DNA of 64,000 nucleotides, from the NCBI RefSeq assembly GCF_022179385.1, contig NZ_BPQS01000014.1, positions 1-64,000 on the forward strand, written 5' to 3'. The position numbers and the translations under genes were made by a program. This stretch comes from Methylobacterium longum. Its GTDB lineage: Bacteria; Pseudomonadota; Alphaproteobacteria; Rhizobiales; Beijerinckiaceae. Below are positions 1 to 8,541 of the stretch, piece by piece (the first letter of the stretch is position 1; every line of letters begins with the position of its first letter). The notes below the pieces were generated by a model, which saw nothing but the letters and a program-made list of their open reading frames with translations, did not search any database and had not been told where the DNA came from.

Positions 1-111
1 CGGGTTCATCGACATCTTCACGTTCGCCAGCTCGACCCCGGAGCCGTCCGCCTTCACACGGATCTTGACGTTGTAGTCCACCACCCGCTTCACAGGCACC
101 AGAACCTTCAT
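1..111 (-). CDS. etfB: Electron transfer flavoprotein beta subunit (N-terminal part)
   Basis: Only the first 37 codons are inside the window; the gene runs off the left edge. The visible N terminus, [18 protein letters not shown], is the conserved opening of EtfB. With EtfA this subunit forms the soluble flavoprotein that carries electrons from acyl-CoA and related dehydrogenases to ETF-ubiquinone oxidoreductase. The ATG lies at 109-111. The gene lies 163 bp downstream of the adenosyltransferase and is the last visible member of a leftward series. The family call rests on a short but highly characteristic segment. Confidence 0.9.
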   Translation of the reverse strand, partial: MKVLVPVKRVVDYNVKIRVKADGSGVELANVKMSMNP

Positions 112-274
112 GGCGGCTTCGATCCTTCCCCGGAGGATTCTTGTCGTCGTGCACGCCTCTCCCGCTGTCACCGGGACTGCGGGGGCGGGGCACGCAAGGT
201 GCCGGACCGTAACGGCCACATTTCCGCCTTGTCAACGCGGCGCGTTGGAGGCCGACGAAAACGGGACGGGTGGA

Positions 275-847
275 TCAGCGGTTGGCGCCGGGCACCCAGA
301 GGACATCGTCGGCGCCGTCGGCGTTGGCCGCGCGGCTGGCGACGAACAGGAAGTCGGACAGCCGGTTCAGGTATCGCAGCGACTCGGGCGACACGCTTTC
401 GTCCGCGCGGGCGGCGAGACTCACCGCCAGACGTTCGGCCCGCCGGCACACGGTGCGGGCGAGGTGAAGGGCCGCGGAGGCCGGGGATCCACCGGGCAGG
501 ACGAAGGATTTCAGGGGCGCGATCGGCTCGTTCAGAGCGTCGATGTCGCGCTCCAGGCGCTCGACTTGGCTCGCCACGATCCGCAGCGGCTCGTACGGCA
601 GCGGCTCGGGCGTCGGGGGAGTCGCCAGATCGGCGCCGAGATCGAAGAGGTCGTTCTGGATGGCGCCCAGCATGGCGTCCAGGCGGCCCTCCGTGTGGAG
701 GCGCGCCATGCCGATACAGGCGTTGGTCTCGTCGACAGTGCCGTAGGTCTCGATCCGCAGGTCCGCTTTGGAACGGCGCTGCCCGTCCGCCAGCGCGGTC
801 GTGCCCTTGTCGCCGGTGCGCGTGTAGATGCGGTTGAGCTTGACCAC
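275..847 (-). CDS. meaD: PduO-type cob(I)alamin adenosyltransferase
   Basis: Transfers the adenosyl group of ATP to cob(I)alamin to make coenzyme B12. The 190-residue protein carries the PduO-family ATP-binding signatures TRTGDKG (residues 9-15) and VDETNA (38-43), and the helical CRRAER motif in the C-terminal third. The open frame extends upstream to 961, but family alignment begins at the GTG at 845-847 (MVKLNRIYTRTGDKG), 11 bp after the stop of the PagL-like gene, so I chose that start. In Methylobacterium extorquens the homologue MeaD serves methylmalonyl-CoA mutase in glyoxylate regeneration; the symbol is given by that analogy. Proximity to etfB fits a role in acyl-CoA metabolism. Confidence 0.88.
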   Translation of the reverse strand: MVKLNRIYTRTGDKGTTALADGQRRSKADLRIETYGTVDETNACIGMARLHTEGRLDAMLGAIQNDLFDLGADLATPPTPEPLPYEPLRIVASQVERLERDIDALNEPIAPLKSFVLPGGSPASAALHLARTVCRRAERLAVSLAARADESVSPESLRYLNRLSDFLFVASRAANADGADDVLWVPGANR

Positions 848-858
848 GGGATCCGGTC

Positions 859-1485
859 TCAGAAAGTGTAGCCGATCTTGCCGCCGAAATTGGTCAAACC
901 GCGATTGTTCGCGCAGAGCCCGGCATTCGACATGTGTTCGACCGTCGCCATGATGCTCCAATGCTCGGTGAGGCGATAGCCCAGCGCCGCGGCTTCGCGG
1001 AACATCGGAGAGCAGCCGAGCGTGTTGAAGCCGTAGGGCGTCTCGGCCTTCGGGCCGGTATAGCCGTTATGGGCAACCCCGCCGAAGAACCCGTCGAGGA
1101 AGATTCGGCGGTTGAAGGTCTCGGGGAAGATCTCCACCGTCCAGGTCGCGCCGAGATAGGCGTAGCTCGTCCGGCCGCCGGTGTTGTAGCTGCCGCCCAC
1201 CGTGGGGCGCGGCACGAAGGCCTGCCAGAACGGATCGGCGCTGATCTGCGGCTTGGCGAAGAGGATCTCGCCGTTGACGTTCGCCTTGCTGAAGCCGGGG
1301 AGCTTGCCCTCGGCGCTGCCCGGATCCTGTACCGCTCCGCCGATCCGCACCTCCGACACGATGCTGAGCGGCTGAGCCGGAGCCGCGTAGGCCGCCGGCA
1401 GCGGCGGCGCGTCCGCGGCCGACACGGGCAGGATCGCCGCACCGGTGAGGAGGCCGATAAGGCAGGTACGGAAAGGGGTGGTCAT
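859..1485 (-). CDS. PagL-like acyloxyacyl hydrolase (lipid A 3-O-deacylase family)
   Basis: A 208-residue outer-membrane beta-barrel candidate with a cleavable signal peptide (about residues 1-23, ending SAADA) and a C-terminal phenylalanine. Residues 183-189 read EHMSNAG, matching the His-x-Ser active-site signature of PagL, which removes the 3-O acyl chain from lipid A (H184, S186). The third triad residue of Pseudomonas PagL is a glutamate about 12 residues after the serine; no Glu or Asp is visible between S186 and the end, so activity is uncertain. The gene sits between the twin-helix membrane protein and the adenosyltransferase, whose GTG start follows its stop by 11 bp. Confidence 0.75.
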   Translation of the reverse strand: MTTPFRTCLIGLLTGAAILPVSAADAPPLPAAYAAPAQPLSIVSEVRIGGAVQDPGSAEGKLPGFSKANVNGEILFAKPQISADPFWQAFVPRPTVGGSYNTGGRTSYAYLGATWTVEIFPETFNRRIFLDGFFGGVAHNGYTGPKAETPYGFNTLGCSPMFREAAALGYRLTEHWSIMATVEHMSNAGLCANNRGLTNFGGKIGYTF

Positions 1486-1624
1486 GCGGTCTCGGCCGGG
1501 AAGGCTTGGCAGTTCTTCTCTACCGAGCGTAGCACGAGGTCTGCGGGCTCAGGCGCTGAATTCATCCGACGCGGCGGCGAAAGGCACCGGGTGCGGCGGC
1601 GCGGTCACACCCGGTCGCGTGCGC

Positions 1625-1810
1625 TCAGGCCGAGCGCCACCAGACGACGCCCATGATGATCACGATCGCCACGAATTGGAGCAGGACCCGCAGGCGCATC
1701 AACTTCTGCGAGATGTTGGCGCTCCCGCCCCGCATCATGTTGGCCAAGCCGAAGAACAGCACGAAGGCCACGGCCAAGCAGGCGAGGAGGACGAGGGTGT
1801 TGGACGACAT
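1625..1810 (-). CDS. Twin transmembrane helix small protein (HIG1-like)
   Basis: A 61-residue protein made almost entirely of two hydrophobic helices (about residues 6-25 and 42-58) joined by a short basic loop, the layout of the HIG1-like 'twin transmembrane helix small protein' family of alphaproteobacteria. HIG1 relatives associate with respiratory supercomplexes, but no function is shown for this branch. The family is commonly found next to the cobalamin adenosyltransferase; here a PagL-like gene separates the two. It starts 69 bp after the stop of the DUF4175 gene. No strong ribosome binding site is seen. Confidence 0.8.
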   Translation of the reverse strand: MSSNTLVLLACLAVAFVLFFGLANMMRGGSANISQKLMRLRVLLQFVAIVIIMGVVWWRSA

Positions 1811-1879
1811 GGGGCGTTGATCCGGGCCGAACCGGTGCCGTGAGCCGGCACCGCGTGGCGTCTTGGGGTTGTCGGGGGT

Positions 1880-4510
1880 TCAGTTGCGGCGGAGCAGGCG
1901 CTCGAAATAATCGAGCTCCTCGCGGGGACGGGTCGGGTCGCCCAGCTTGCGACGCAGCTCTTCCATGATGCGGCGGGCCCGCTGAACCGCCGATTCGTCC
2001 GCGGTCGGCACACGTACCCGTCCGTCGCTCATGTCGCGACCGCGCGTCGGGCGGCCGAGGGGATCGTCGTCCCGGGCGCCGGCCTGACCCTGCTGGCCGG
2101 GCTGCTGACCGCCCTCCTGCTGGCCTTCGCCCTGACCCTCCGCCATGTCCTGCATCTGCTGCGCCATGCCCTCGGCGCCGCGCTTGAGGCCATCGAGGGC
2201 CCGGCCCTGGGCATCCACCGCCTCGCCGGAATCGCCCTGCTTCAGGGCGTTCTCGGCGTCCCGCATCGCGTTCTCGGCGTCGGCCAGACCCTGCTCGCCG
2301 CGCATGCCGTTCTCCTTCATGCGCTGCTCAAGCTCTTCCAGCTTCTGCCGAAGCGCCTGCTGGCGCTCGCCGACATCGCCCTGCTGGCCCTGTCCCCGCT
2401 GGCCTTGTTGACCCTGCTGTCCCTGGCCCTGCTGGCCCTGCTGTCCTTGGCCCTGCTGCTTCTGCCCCTGGCCACCCTGCTGTCCCTGCTGCTGCTGGCC
2501 GCGGTTCTGCGGCTTCTGGCCGCCGCGCTGCTCCTGCCCATCCTTGAAGGTCTCGTCGCGCAGGCCCTGCTGCTCCTTCGCCATCTCGTCGAGATTGCGC
2601 ATCTGCTTCTGCATCTCGCGGGCCGCCTGATCGGTGCGGCTGCCCCGCTCCGCGGACTGGAGATTTTCCAGGGTGTTGCGCAACTGCTCCATGAGGCGCT
2701 GCGCCTCCGCGGTATCGCCGCGCTTCATGGCCTCGGCCATGTCCTGGATCATCTTGTCGAGATCCTGGGGCGTGACGGTCTTCGATTGCTGATTGCCCTG
2801 GCTCCGCTCGCTCTGCTCGCGGGGTTCCCGGCCCTGCTTCTGAGCCATCTCGGAGAGGAACTTGTCGAGGGCCTGCTTCAGGTCCTGGGTCAGGCGCTTG
2901 ATTTCGTCGTCGGGCGCATTGCGCTCCATGGCCTCCTTCAGCCGGTCCTGCGCCTGGCGCAGCTGCTTCTCGGCATCCGACAGGTCGCCGTCCTCGATCT
3001 TGAGCGCCATCTCCCAGAGAAGATCGGCCACTTCGATCAGATCGGGATCGGTCTTGGCGCTGCGCAGCCGTTCCGTGGCGGTCCGGAGACCGAGGAAGAT
3101 CGCGGGCTGCGGCGTGAACGTGTCGGGCGCGACCAGGAGCGCGTCCAGGGCGCTCTGCACCCAGCGGCGATCCGTGTCCGGTGCCGTGACAAGGCGGCGG
3201 CGTCCCTCAGCCAGCGCTCGCGCCAGGGGCTCGCGGAACGGCCGCGACGGTAGCGTGATCTCGGTGTCCGGCGTGCGCCCTTCCTGACCGGCCTCGTCCT
3301 TCACCACGATATGGTAGCGCACGCGCGCGCCGGACCAGGCATTGTCGGTGAGGTCGACGAGGGTCTTGGTATCGGTCTCGCCCGCGGCGTCGGCCGGCAG
3401 GGCGAGACCGATGCGCGGCACGGAGACCAGGGACCGCCCGGGCTTGAGCGGCTCGATCAGTCCCTCGGCTGCGCTGATCCCGTAATCGTCCTTAGCCCTG
3501 TAGCTCAGGTTGAAGGTGCCGCGCCCGTTCACCTCGGGCCCGCCGGTCGCGGTCACCTCCGGCGGGCGGTCCGGTATCGCGTCCACGGTCAGACGCTGCC
3601 GACCGGCCGGCGTGACGATGACGAGCTCGGCACCGCCGACGATGCGGTAGCGTTCCTCTCGCAGATCCGGCCGCGCCTCCTGGCCGGGCACCGGAACGAG
3701 GCCGGCATTGGGCGTCAGCGTCGTGTTTGCCGCGGCCTTGCCCTGGCCGGCGATGCGCACGATCAGCTGCGCGTTGACCGGCGCGCGCAGGTGCTGGTCG
3801 CTCCCGTCCATCGCGATCAGCAGCGGTGGCAGGCGGGTGTAGAGTGGCGGATCGATCCAGCCGTCCACGCGGAAGTTCGGACCGGGCGCAGCCGGCTCCT
3901 GCCAGTCGAACGCCGCACCGATGCGCTCGCGCCATTCCGGTCCCGCCGCGAACAGGCTCGCCACGGCGGCGACGATCAGACCGGCCCGCAGCGCGAAGGG
4001 GTCGAGCCGGGTCATGCCCGGGCGGGGCAAGCCGACGCGCAGGGCAGCCACGGCCCGTGCGGCGCGCCTCTGGTGCAGGTCCCAGAGGGCGCGGCTGCCT
4101 GCATCCGCGGCGCCGACAATCAGGGTATCCTGCGCCGCGGAGGCGGGCCCGTGGCGCAGGGACGGATCACGCGACGCGGCTTCGCGATCGATCCGGGCGA
4201 GTGCCGCGCGGCGGTCAGGCCGGGCGAGGTGAACGAGCGGCATGAGCGCGGTGACCAGGAGAGCCGCGACCACGCCGAGGCCGATCTGCCGCCCCAGCGG
4301 CGGCAGGTCCAGCCACAGGCCCGTCCATGAGAGGACCAGGAACAGGAGGCCGACGCCCAATCCGCGCCACAGAACCGGCCAGGCCTGCTCCCACAGGACG
4401 GCCGCCCGCGCCTGGGCCACCAGCCGGTCGAGGCGCGTGGCCGCCACGGGCCGTTTTGATGCGCGGCCGGTCTTGCCGTCGTCGCTGCCGAAACCGTCCC
4501 TGTCGATCAC
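1880..4510 (-). CDS. TIGR02302/DUF4175 family membrane protein with Gln/Gly-rich repeat
   Basis: An 876-residue alphaproteobacterial protein of unknown function. Hydrophobic segments occur near residues 48-68, 74-95 and 172-192, followed by a large presumably periplasmic region. The C-terminal half is charged and helical, with many Gln/Arg/Glu (coiled-coil-like), and contains a low-complexity Gln/Gly stretch at about residues 660-712 encoded by imperfect repeats around 2375-2530. Length and layout match the family. The ATG at 4508-4510 is taken as the start. It lies 124 bp downstream of phaZ on the same strand. A leucine-rich open frame on the opposite strand over the repeat is an artefact. 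Confidence 0.85.
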   Translation of the reverse strand: MIDRDGFGSDDGKTGRASKRPVAATRLDRLVAQARAAVLWEQAWPVLWRGLGVGLLFLVLSWTGLWLDLPPLGRQIGLGVVAALLVTALMPLVHLARPDRRAALARIDREAASRDPSLRHGPASAAQDTLIVGAADAGSRALWDLHQRRAARAVAALRVGLPRPGMTRLDPFALRAGLIVAAVASLFAAGPEWRERIGAAFDWQEPAAPGPNFRVDGWIDPPLYTRLPPLLIAMDGSDQHLRAPVNAQLIVRIAGQGKAAANTTLTPNAGLVPVPGQEARPDLREERYRIVGGAELVIVTPAGRQRLTVDAIPDRPPEVTATGGPEVNGRGTFNLSYRAKDDYGISAAEGLIEPLKPGRSLVSVPRIGLALPADAAGETDTKTLVDLTDNAWSGARVRYHIVVKDEAGQEGRTPDTEITLPSRPFREPLARALAEGRRRLVTAPDTDRRWVQSALDALLVAPDTFTPQPAIFLGLRTATERLRSAKTDPDLIEVADLLWEMALKIEDGDLSDAEKQLRQAQDRLKEAMERNAPDDEIKRLTQDLKQALDKFLSEMAQKQGREPREQSERSQGNQQSKTVTPQDLDKMIQDMAEAMKRGDTAEAQRLMEQLRNTLENLQSAERGSRTDQAAREMQKQMRNLDEMAKEQQGLRDETFKDGQEQRGGQKPQNRGQQQQGQQGGQGQKQQGQGQQGQQGQGQQGQQGQRGQGQQGDVGERQQALRQKLEELEQRMKENGMRGEQGLADAENAMRDAENALKQGDSGEAVDAQGRALDGLKRGAEGMAQQMQDMAEGQGEGQQEGGQQPGQQGQAGARDDDPLGRPTRGRDMSDGRVRVPTADESAVQRARRIMEELRRKLGDPTRPREELDYFERLLRRN

Positions 4511-4634
4511 GCCGACCGTTCCGCCCCACGCCTATGAGCCCGGCAGGGGCCCGGCTCTGTCCGAAGAGGCTATCATGGTGAGCCGCGGCCGTCGGCGGGT
4601 CAAATCGGCGCGACGTCGGCCGTACGATCCGGCG

Positions 4635-5843
4635 TCAGTTGTGGGACTGGATGAAGTTGCGCACCTGGGGGTAGATCTGGGTTTCCCAGCGCCGTCCCGC
4701 GAAAACGCCGTAATGGCCGACCCCGGCCTGCAGATAATGGGTCCGCATGTAAGGCGCGAGACCCGTGCAGAGTTCGTGCGCCGCCATGGTCTGGCCGACG
4801 GCGCAGATGTCGTCCCGCTCGCCCTCCACGGTCATCAGGGCGGTCCGCCGGATGGCTCCGAGGTCGATCGGATCGCCGCGATAGCGCACCGCGTTCCTGG
4901 CCAGGGCGTGATCCTGGAAGACGGTCTTGACCGTTTCCAGATAGAAATCGGCCGCGAGATCCAGAACGGCGAAGTACTCGTCGTAGAACGTCTCGATGGC
5001 CTCCGCCTGCGCGTGTTCGCCGTTCGCCATGTGCCAGAACAGGTCGGTATGGCCCTGGATGTGGCGCTTGGCGTTCATCGCCATGAAGGCCGAGACCTGC
5101 ACGAAACCCGGATAGACCTTGCGGCCGGCTCCCTTGTGGCGCGCAGGAACGGTGGCGATCAGGTTCTGCTCGAACCATTCGATCGGCTTCGAGGTGGCGA
5201 GTTCGTTCACGCCCGTGGGGTTGACGCGGCAATCCACCGGGCCGGCCATCAGGGTCATGCTGCGCGGAGCCGCCGCGTCCTTGGTCTGCGCCATGACGGC
5301 CGCAGCCACCAGCGCCTGCACGGCCGGCTGGCAGACCGCCACCATGTGGGCGCCTTCACCGATCGTCTGCAGGAAGTGGACGAGGTGGCCGACATAGTCG
5401 TCGAACCCGAACCGACCCTCCGACAGCGGCACGTCGCGGGCGTTGTGCCAATCGGTGATGTAGACGTCGTGGTCCGGCAGCATCGTGCGCACCGTGGCGC
5501 GCAGGAGCGTCGCGAAGTGCCCCGACATCGGCGCGACCATGAGCACCTTGGGCTGGTCGGTGTGGATGTCCTTCCGGAAGTGCAGCAGGGTGCCGAACGG
5601 TGTGACCGCGACGGGCTCCTCGACGACCGGAACGCTGCGGTTGCCGACCTTCACCGCGTCGATGCCATAGGCCGGTCGGGCGAAGGTCAGCCCCGTGCGC
5701 ATCATCATCCGGGCGCCGGCGGACATCCACGTGATCGGCTGGCCCCATGCGCGCCACGGTGACCAGACGTCGTTCAGCAGCCGTCCCCAGGCCCGGGTCT
5801 GGGCTGCGATGTCGGTCTGCAGGTCGAACGCATGGTAGATCAT
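4635..5843 (-). CDS. phaZ: Intracellular poly(3-hydroxybutyrate) depolymerase
   Basis: Hydrolyses stored polyhydroxybutyrate granules in the cytoplasm to release carbon and reducing power. The 402-residue product has the size of PhaZ1 of Cupriavidus necator and the same opening (MIYHAFDLQ). The catalytic cysteine is in VAVCQP (C171), with an acidic residue in the EGERDD segment near 344 and the histidine in GVGHYGVF (H377), giving a Cys-Asp-His triad in an alpha/beta-hydrolase fold. An in-frame ATG 33 bp upstream exists, but the start at 5841-5843 matches the family. It is the first gene of the leftward series ending in etfB. Confidence 0.93.
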   Translation of the reverse strand: MIYHAFDLQTDIAAQTRAWGRLLNDVWSPWRAWGQPITWMSAGARMMMRTGLTFARPAYGIDAVKVGNRSVPVVEEPVAVTPFGTLLHFRKDIHTDQPKVLMVAPMSGHFATLLRATVRTMLPDHDVYITDWHNARDVPLSEGRFGFDDYVGHLVHFLQTIGEGAHMVAVCQPAVQALVAAAVMAQTKDAAAPRSMTLMAGPVDCRVNPTGVNELATSKPIEWFEQNLIATVPARHKGAGRKVYPGFVQVSAFMAMNAKRHIQGHTDLFWHMANGEHAQAEAIETFYDEYFAVLDLAADFYLETVKTVFQDHALARNAVRYRGDPIDLGAIRRTALMTVEGERDDICAVGQTMAAHELCTGLAPYMRTHYLQAGVGHYGVFAGRRWETQIYPQVRNFIQSHN

Positions 5844-6166
5844 GGGGTCGGGCACTCGCGGAACCCGGCCCAGCACGGGGCCTTCGGGACGGCTCGGTCG
5901 GCAGATGCCGGGATCAGGCTTGCATCAGCGTGGCCAAGCAGGATGGGTCCGGTGCCGTACGGCCGCAACTGTTCTAAAGCCCTAGTGAAGCAGGAATTGT
6001 ACTGACGTGTCTTTGGTGCACCATTCAATTCTCCTCCGTCGAATCGGGGCAGGTCACGCGGTGGAGTCTCGGCGGATCGCCGGCAGACCTTGCCGAGAAT
6101 TTCGGCACGCCGGCCAACAACGGCGTCGGCCGGCGGGATTGCGGTGGTGTGCCCGGCATATAGGGC
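5844..6166. other. Intergenic, no gene seen
   Basis: Upstream region of phaZ with no supported coding frame on either strand. It contains a perfect 10-bp palindrome TGGTGCACCA at 6014-6023 and the shorter palindrome CCGTACGG near 5960; either could be a protein-binding site, but no regulator can be named. No convincing -35/-10 pair was picked out. Confidence 0.5.
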
Positions 6167-6412
6167 TCACGATGCCCGTCGGATCACCCGGCCGGGATCG
6201 CCTTCCAGGCGCCGATGCTCGCAGGCGATCTTGAGATAGCGGTCGCTGCCGCCGGGAAGTCCGGCCTGCGCGGCCATTGTCTGGGCGTGCATCAGGCATT
6301 CCATCGGCGAGTGGGCCGGGGCGACGATGACGTCGAGTGCGGTGACGCGGGAGCAATCCTGCGCGAGCAGAGTACCGGCGCAGACAAGGGCGACAGAGAG
6401 CAGTTCTGACAT
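6167..6412 (-). CDS. Small secreted protein of unknown function
   Basis: An 81-residue frame with a strong ribosome binding site (GGAGG 6 bp before the ATG at 6410-6412). The N terminus is hydrophobic (residues 4-17) and looks like a signal peptide. The mature part has three cysteines, in QDCSRV, MECLMH and KIACEH, a spacing that suggests a small disulfide-stabilised periplasmic protein. I do not recognise the family. It is transcribed alone, 170 bp from the next leftward gene. Confidence 0.6.
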   Translation of the reverse strand: MSELLSVALVCAGTLLAQDCSRVTALDVIVAPAHSPMECLMHAQTMAAQAGLPGGSDRYLKIACEHRRLEGDPGRVIRRAS

Positions 6413-6582
6413 GACGGACCTCCACTCCGTGTGAACGAAAGGTCCGCGGGGTGCTCCGGCGTGAGAGCCACCGCGTTGTCGTTGCCTGAGTGCTTCCTCC
6501 GGTTATCGATCACTCTTTGACCGCGATCTTTGCATGTCGCGTGCCAAGGGCGGGCACCCGTGACGGTCTGGAAGAAGACGCG

Positions 6583-6792
6583 TCAGTCGCGGGCGGGCAG
6601 CCAGTGCGTCTCAGGCTCGGTCGCGGGCAGCAGCGCCGCGACGGCGTCGAGATCCACGACGTACTGGTCGGTGAGCTTCTGCCAGATCTCAACCGGCGAG
6701 CTCACCTTCGGCCGCAATCCGTCGAGGGCACGGGTGAGGAGCGCTGCGGTGACGAGCTTGGGGCGTCGCAGGAGCGGATCGGCGTTGAGCAT
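6583..6792 (-). CDS. Small hypothetical protein
   Basis: A 69-residue frame beginning [12 protein letters not shown], with a good ribosome binding site (GAAGAGG, 9 bp before the ATG at 6790-6792). A longer frame starting at 6843 adds 17 residues of unlikely composition, so the shorter start is preferred. The product is mixed helical, without signal peptide or cysteines, and no family is recognised. It is followed on the same strand, 170 bp on, by another small gene. Confidence 0.5.
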   Translation of the reverse strand: MLNADPLLRRPKLVTAALLTRALDGLRPKVSSPVEIWQKLTDQYVVDLDAVAALLPATEPETHWLPARD

Positions 6793-7157
6793 CGGGGTCC
6801 ACCTCTTCCGATGTCTGCATTCTCCGCCCGTCTTGGTTAACACTCGGTTACGGTTCGGTGCGACGTCTGCGGCTTGACTTGCCGAATATTAAAACCGGTC
6901 CCGACGCCCGAATTTTGATCATGAACGTGTCTTCAATCGGGAATGCCGGGCACCAGGGCAGGCTGGGAACGTCTTCGTGCCAGCACGTCGCGGGCGGCGA
7001 TCGGAGATCGAGGATCCATTGCCGCCCGCTGCCGGCTCCGGTTCACAACCCGGACCCCTTCGCTTATCAGGCTGCCGGATCAAGGCTGTCCTGGCCGATG
7101 ATGGCGCTCTGGATCAGGAGCCCCGTCGCCCCCGGCCGCCCGTGCGAGTGGAACACC
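6793..7157. other. Intergenic upstream of maf, no gene seen
   Basis: The frame of maf stays open through this stretch back to an ATG at 6858, but the extra 100 residues have no resemblance to the Maf family and unnatural composition. A short AT-rich patch (about 6885-6920, containing TTGACT at 6884 and AATATTAAAA) is the likeliest promoter area; spacing does not give a clean sigma-70 match. Confidence 0.4.
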
Positions 7158-7811
7158 ATGGACGCCACACCTGAAGCGGTCGGTGCGACGCAGGGAGCGA
7201 AGACCCGCCTCGTGCTGGCTTCCGCCTCGCCTCGACGCCTCGCGCTCCTGCAGCAGATCGGGATCGAGCCGGACGCGCTGCTGCCCGCCGAGGTCGACGA
7301 GACGCCGCGCAAGGCCGAGCCCCCGCGTGAACTCGCTCGGCGCCTCGCTCGGACAAAGCTCGCGACCGCCGAGGCGGCGCTGCACCTGGACGCCACGACG
7401 ACGCCGACTTGGCTGGTATCGGCCGACACGGTCGTGGCGGTCGGACGGCGCGTCCTTCCGAAGGCCGAGGTCCCGGACGAGGCGGCGGATTGCCTGCGTC
7501 TGCTGTCCGGGCGCCAGCACCGGGTCTTCACGGCCGTCTGCGTGCTCTCGCCGCGCGGGCGGCGGGAGCGGATCGTGGAGAGCCGCGTGCGGTTCAAGCG
7601 CCTTTCGGGCCGGGACATCCAAGGCTACCTCGCCTCCGGCGAGTGGCGTGGTAAGGCCGGCGGCTACGCCATCCAGGGGCTGGCGGGCGCGTTCGTGGTG
7701 AAACTCGTGGGGTCCTACAGCGCGGTGGTCGGCCTCCCGCTCTACGAGACGATGAGCCTGCTCGACGGCGAGGGGTATCCGATCCGGGCCGGGTGGGGCG
7801 GCCTCGCGTGA
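7158..7811 (+). CDS. maf: Maf-family nucleoside triphosphate pyrophosphatase
   Basis: Hydrolyses non-canonical or surplus nucleoside triphosphates (dTTP/UTP type in the YhdE branch) to monophosphate and pyrophosphate. The 217-residue product shows SASPRR (22-27), the SADTVV motif with the catalytic acidic residue, KAGGYAIQG and SYSAVVGLP, all Maf landmarks. The ATG at 7158-7160 is chosen because family homology begins shortly after it; the frame is open further upstream. Its stop overlaps the GTG start of yacG (GTGA), so the two are translationally coupled. Confidence 0.92.
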   Translation: MDATPEAVGATQGAKTRLVLASASPRRLALLQQIGIEPDALLPAEVDETPRKAEPPRELARRLARTKLATAEAALHLDATTTPTWLVSADTVVAVGRRVLPKAEVPDEAADCLRLLSGRQHRVFTAVCVLSPRGRRERIVESRVRFKRLSGRDIQGYLASGEWRGKAGGYAIQGLAGAFVVKLVGSYSAVVGLPLYETMSLLDGEGYPIRAGWGGLA

Positions 7812-7990
7812 GCCGCGCGATGCGTCCCGCCTGTCCGATCTGCCGACGGCCCGAGTCGGCGGAATTCCGGCCGTTCTGCTCTCAGCGCTGCGCTGACGTC
7901 GACCTGGGGCGCTGGTTGAACGAGCGTTACGCCATACCCGAGGAGCTCGACTCCGATGAGCCGCCCCGCGAGCCGGATCCGGACGCCTGA
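7808..7990 (+). CDS. yacG: DNA gyrase inhibitor YacG (zinc-binding)
   Basis: A 60-residue zinc protein with four cysteines at 9, 12, 24 and 28 (CPIC...FCSQRC) followed by a conserved acidic tail, the YacG pattern. In E. coli YacG binds GyrB and inhibits gyrase. The GTG at 7808 overlaps the maf stop (TGA 7809-7811); an alternative ATG lies at 7820 and an upstream ATG at 7793. Pairing of maf with yacG is frequent in alphaproteobacteria. Confidence 0.9.
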   Translation: MSRAMRPACPICRRPESAEFRPFCSQRCADVDLGRWLNERYAIPEELDSDEPPREPDPDA

Positions 7991-8033
7991 CGATTTTTCC
8001 GGCCGTTCGGTCACGCCGGTGTCACGGCAAGGC

Positions 8034-8062
8034 TGGACAGGCCGCGCAGCCTTCACTATACC
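8034..8062 (+). promoter_or_regulatory. Predicted sigma-70-type promoter of tRNA-Phe
   Basis: A -35 hexamer TGGACA (8034-8039) and a -10 hexamer TATACC (8057-8062) are separated by exactly 17 bp. The expected transcription start is near 8069, about 29 bp before the mature tRNA 5' end. Prediction only. Confidence 0.55.
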
Positions 8063-8097
8063 CCGCGGCGTCCGAGGCCGACAGCGGCGCGGGCGAC

Positions 8098-8173
8098 GCC
8101 CAGGTAGCTCAGTTGGTAGAGCATGCGACTGAAAATCGCAGTGTCGGCGGTTCGACTCCGTCCCTGGGCACCA
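8098..8173 (+). tRNA. tRNA-Phe (anticodon GAA)
   Basis: A complete 76-nt cloverleaf: acceptor stem GCCCAGG/CCTGGGC (8098-8104 with 8163-8169), D arm containing AGCTCAGTTGGTAGAGC, anticodon stem-loop with loop ACTGAAAAT giving anticodon GAA, T arm GGTTCGACTCC, discriminator A (8170) and an encoded CCA end (8171-8173). It reads phenylalanine codons. No integrase or duplicated 3' end is visible nearby, so there is no sign that it is used as an attachment site. Confidence 0.97.
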
Positions 8174-8541
8174 TCCGCCTCCTGACAGCGGACCGAGGCC
8201 TAGCGCCTCTCCAATCCGCGGTATCGGGTTCGCTGTGTCGCGTCCAGCGCGGCTCCGTCCCCCGAGGGCTTGTCGTCTGATCGACCCCGCTGGCCCGCAC
8301 CCAGCTTCCCGGCTGAGATCATCGGCGGTACCGACCGTCCATGGAACCGCGCGGGCGGCGCGATGCGGCGGCGAATGGAAAACCGCTTCCGTGCCTGCGT
8401 TGCTACGATCCGATACTGTTCGTGGCGCGAGCATGACGCTTTCGACGCGGCGCTCGTCGAACCAGATGCAGAGAACAAGCCATCGGTGAGAAGGCTCGCC
8501 GTCCTGGCGGGTACCGCCTGCCGCGGTCGTGCACGGCGGTC
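8174..8541. other. Intergenic after tRNA-Phe, no gene seen
   Basis: Several short frames exist on both strands but none has a convincing ribosome binding site, composition or family resemblance. No clear terminator hairpin was found after the tRNA. Confidence 0.45.

Noticed and set aside
2405..3253. 282-codon leucine-rich plus-strand open frame resembling a membrane protein
   Set aside because: It is the antisense shadow of the Gln/Gly-rich part of the DUF4175 gene; CAG/CTG-type repeats give poly-Leu on the other strand.
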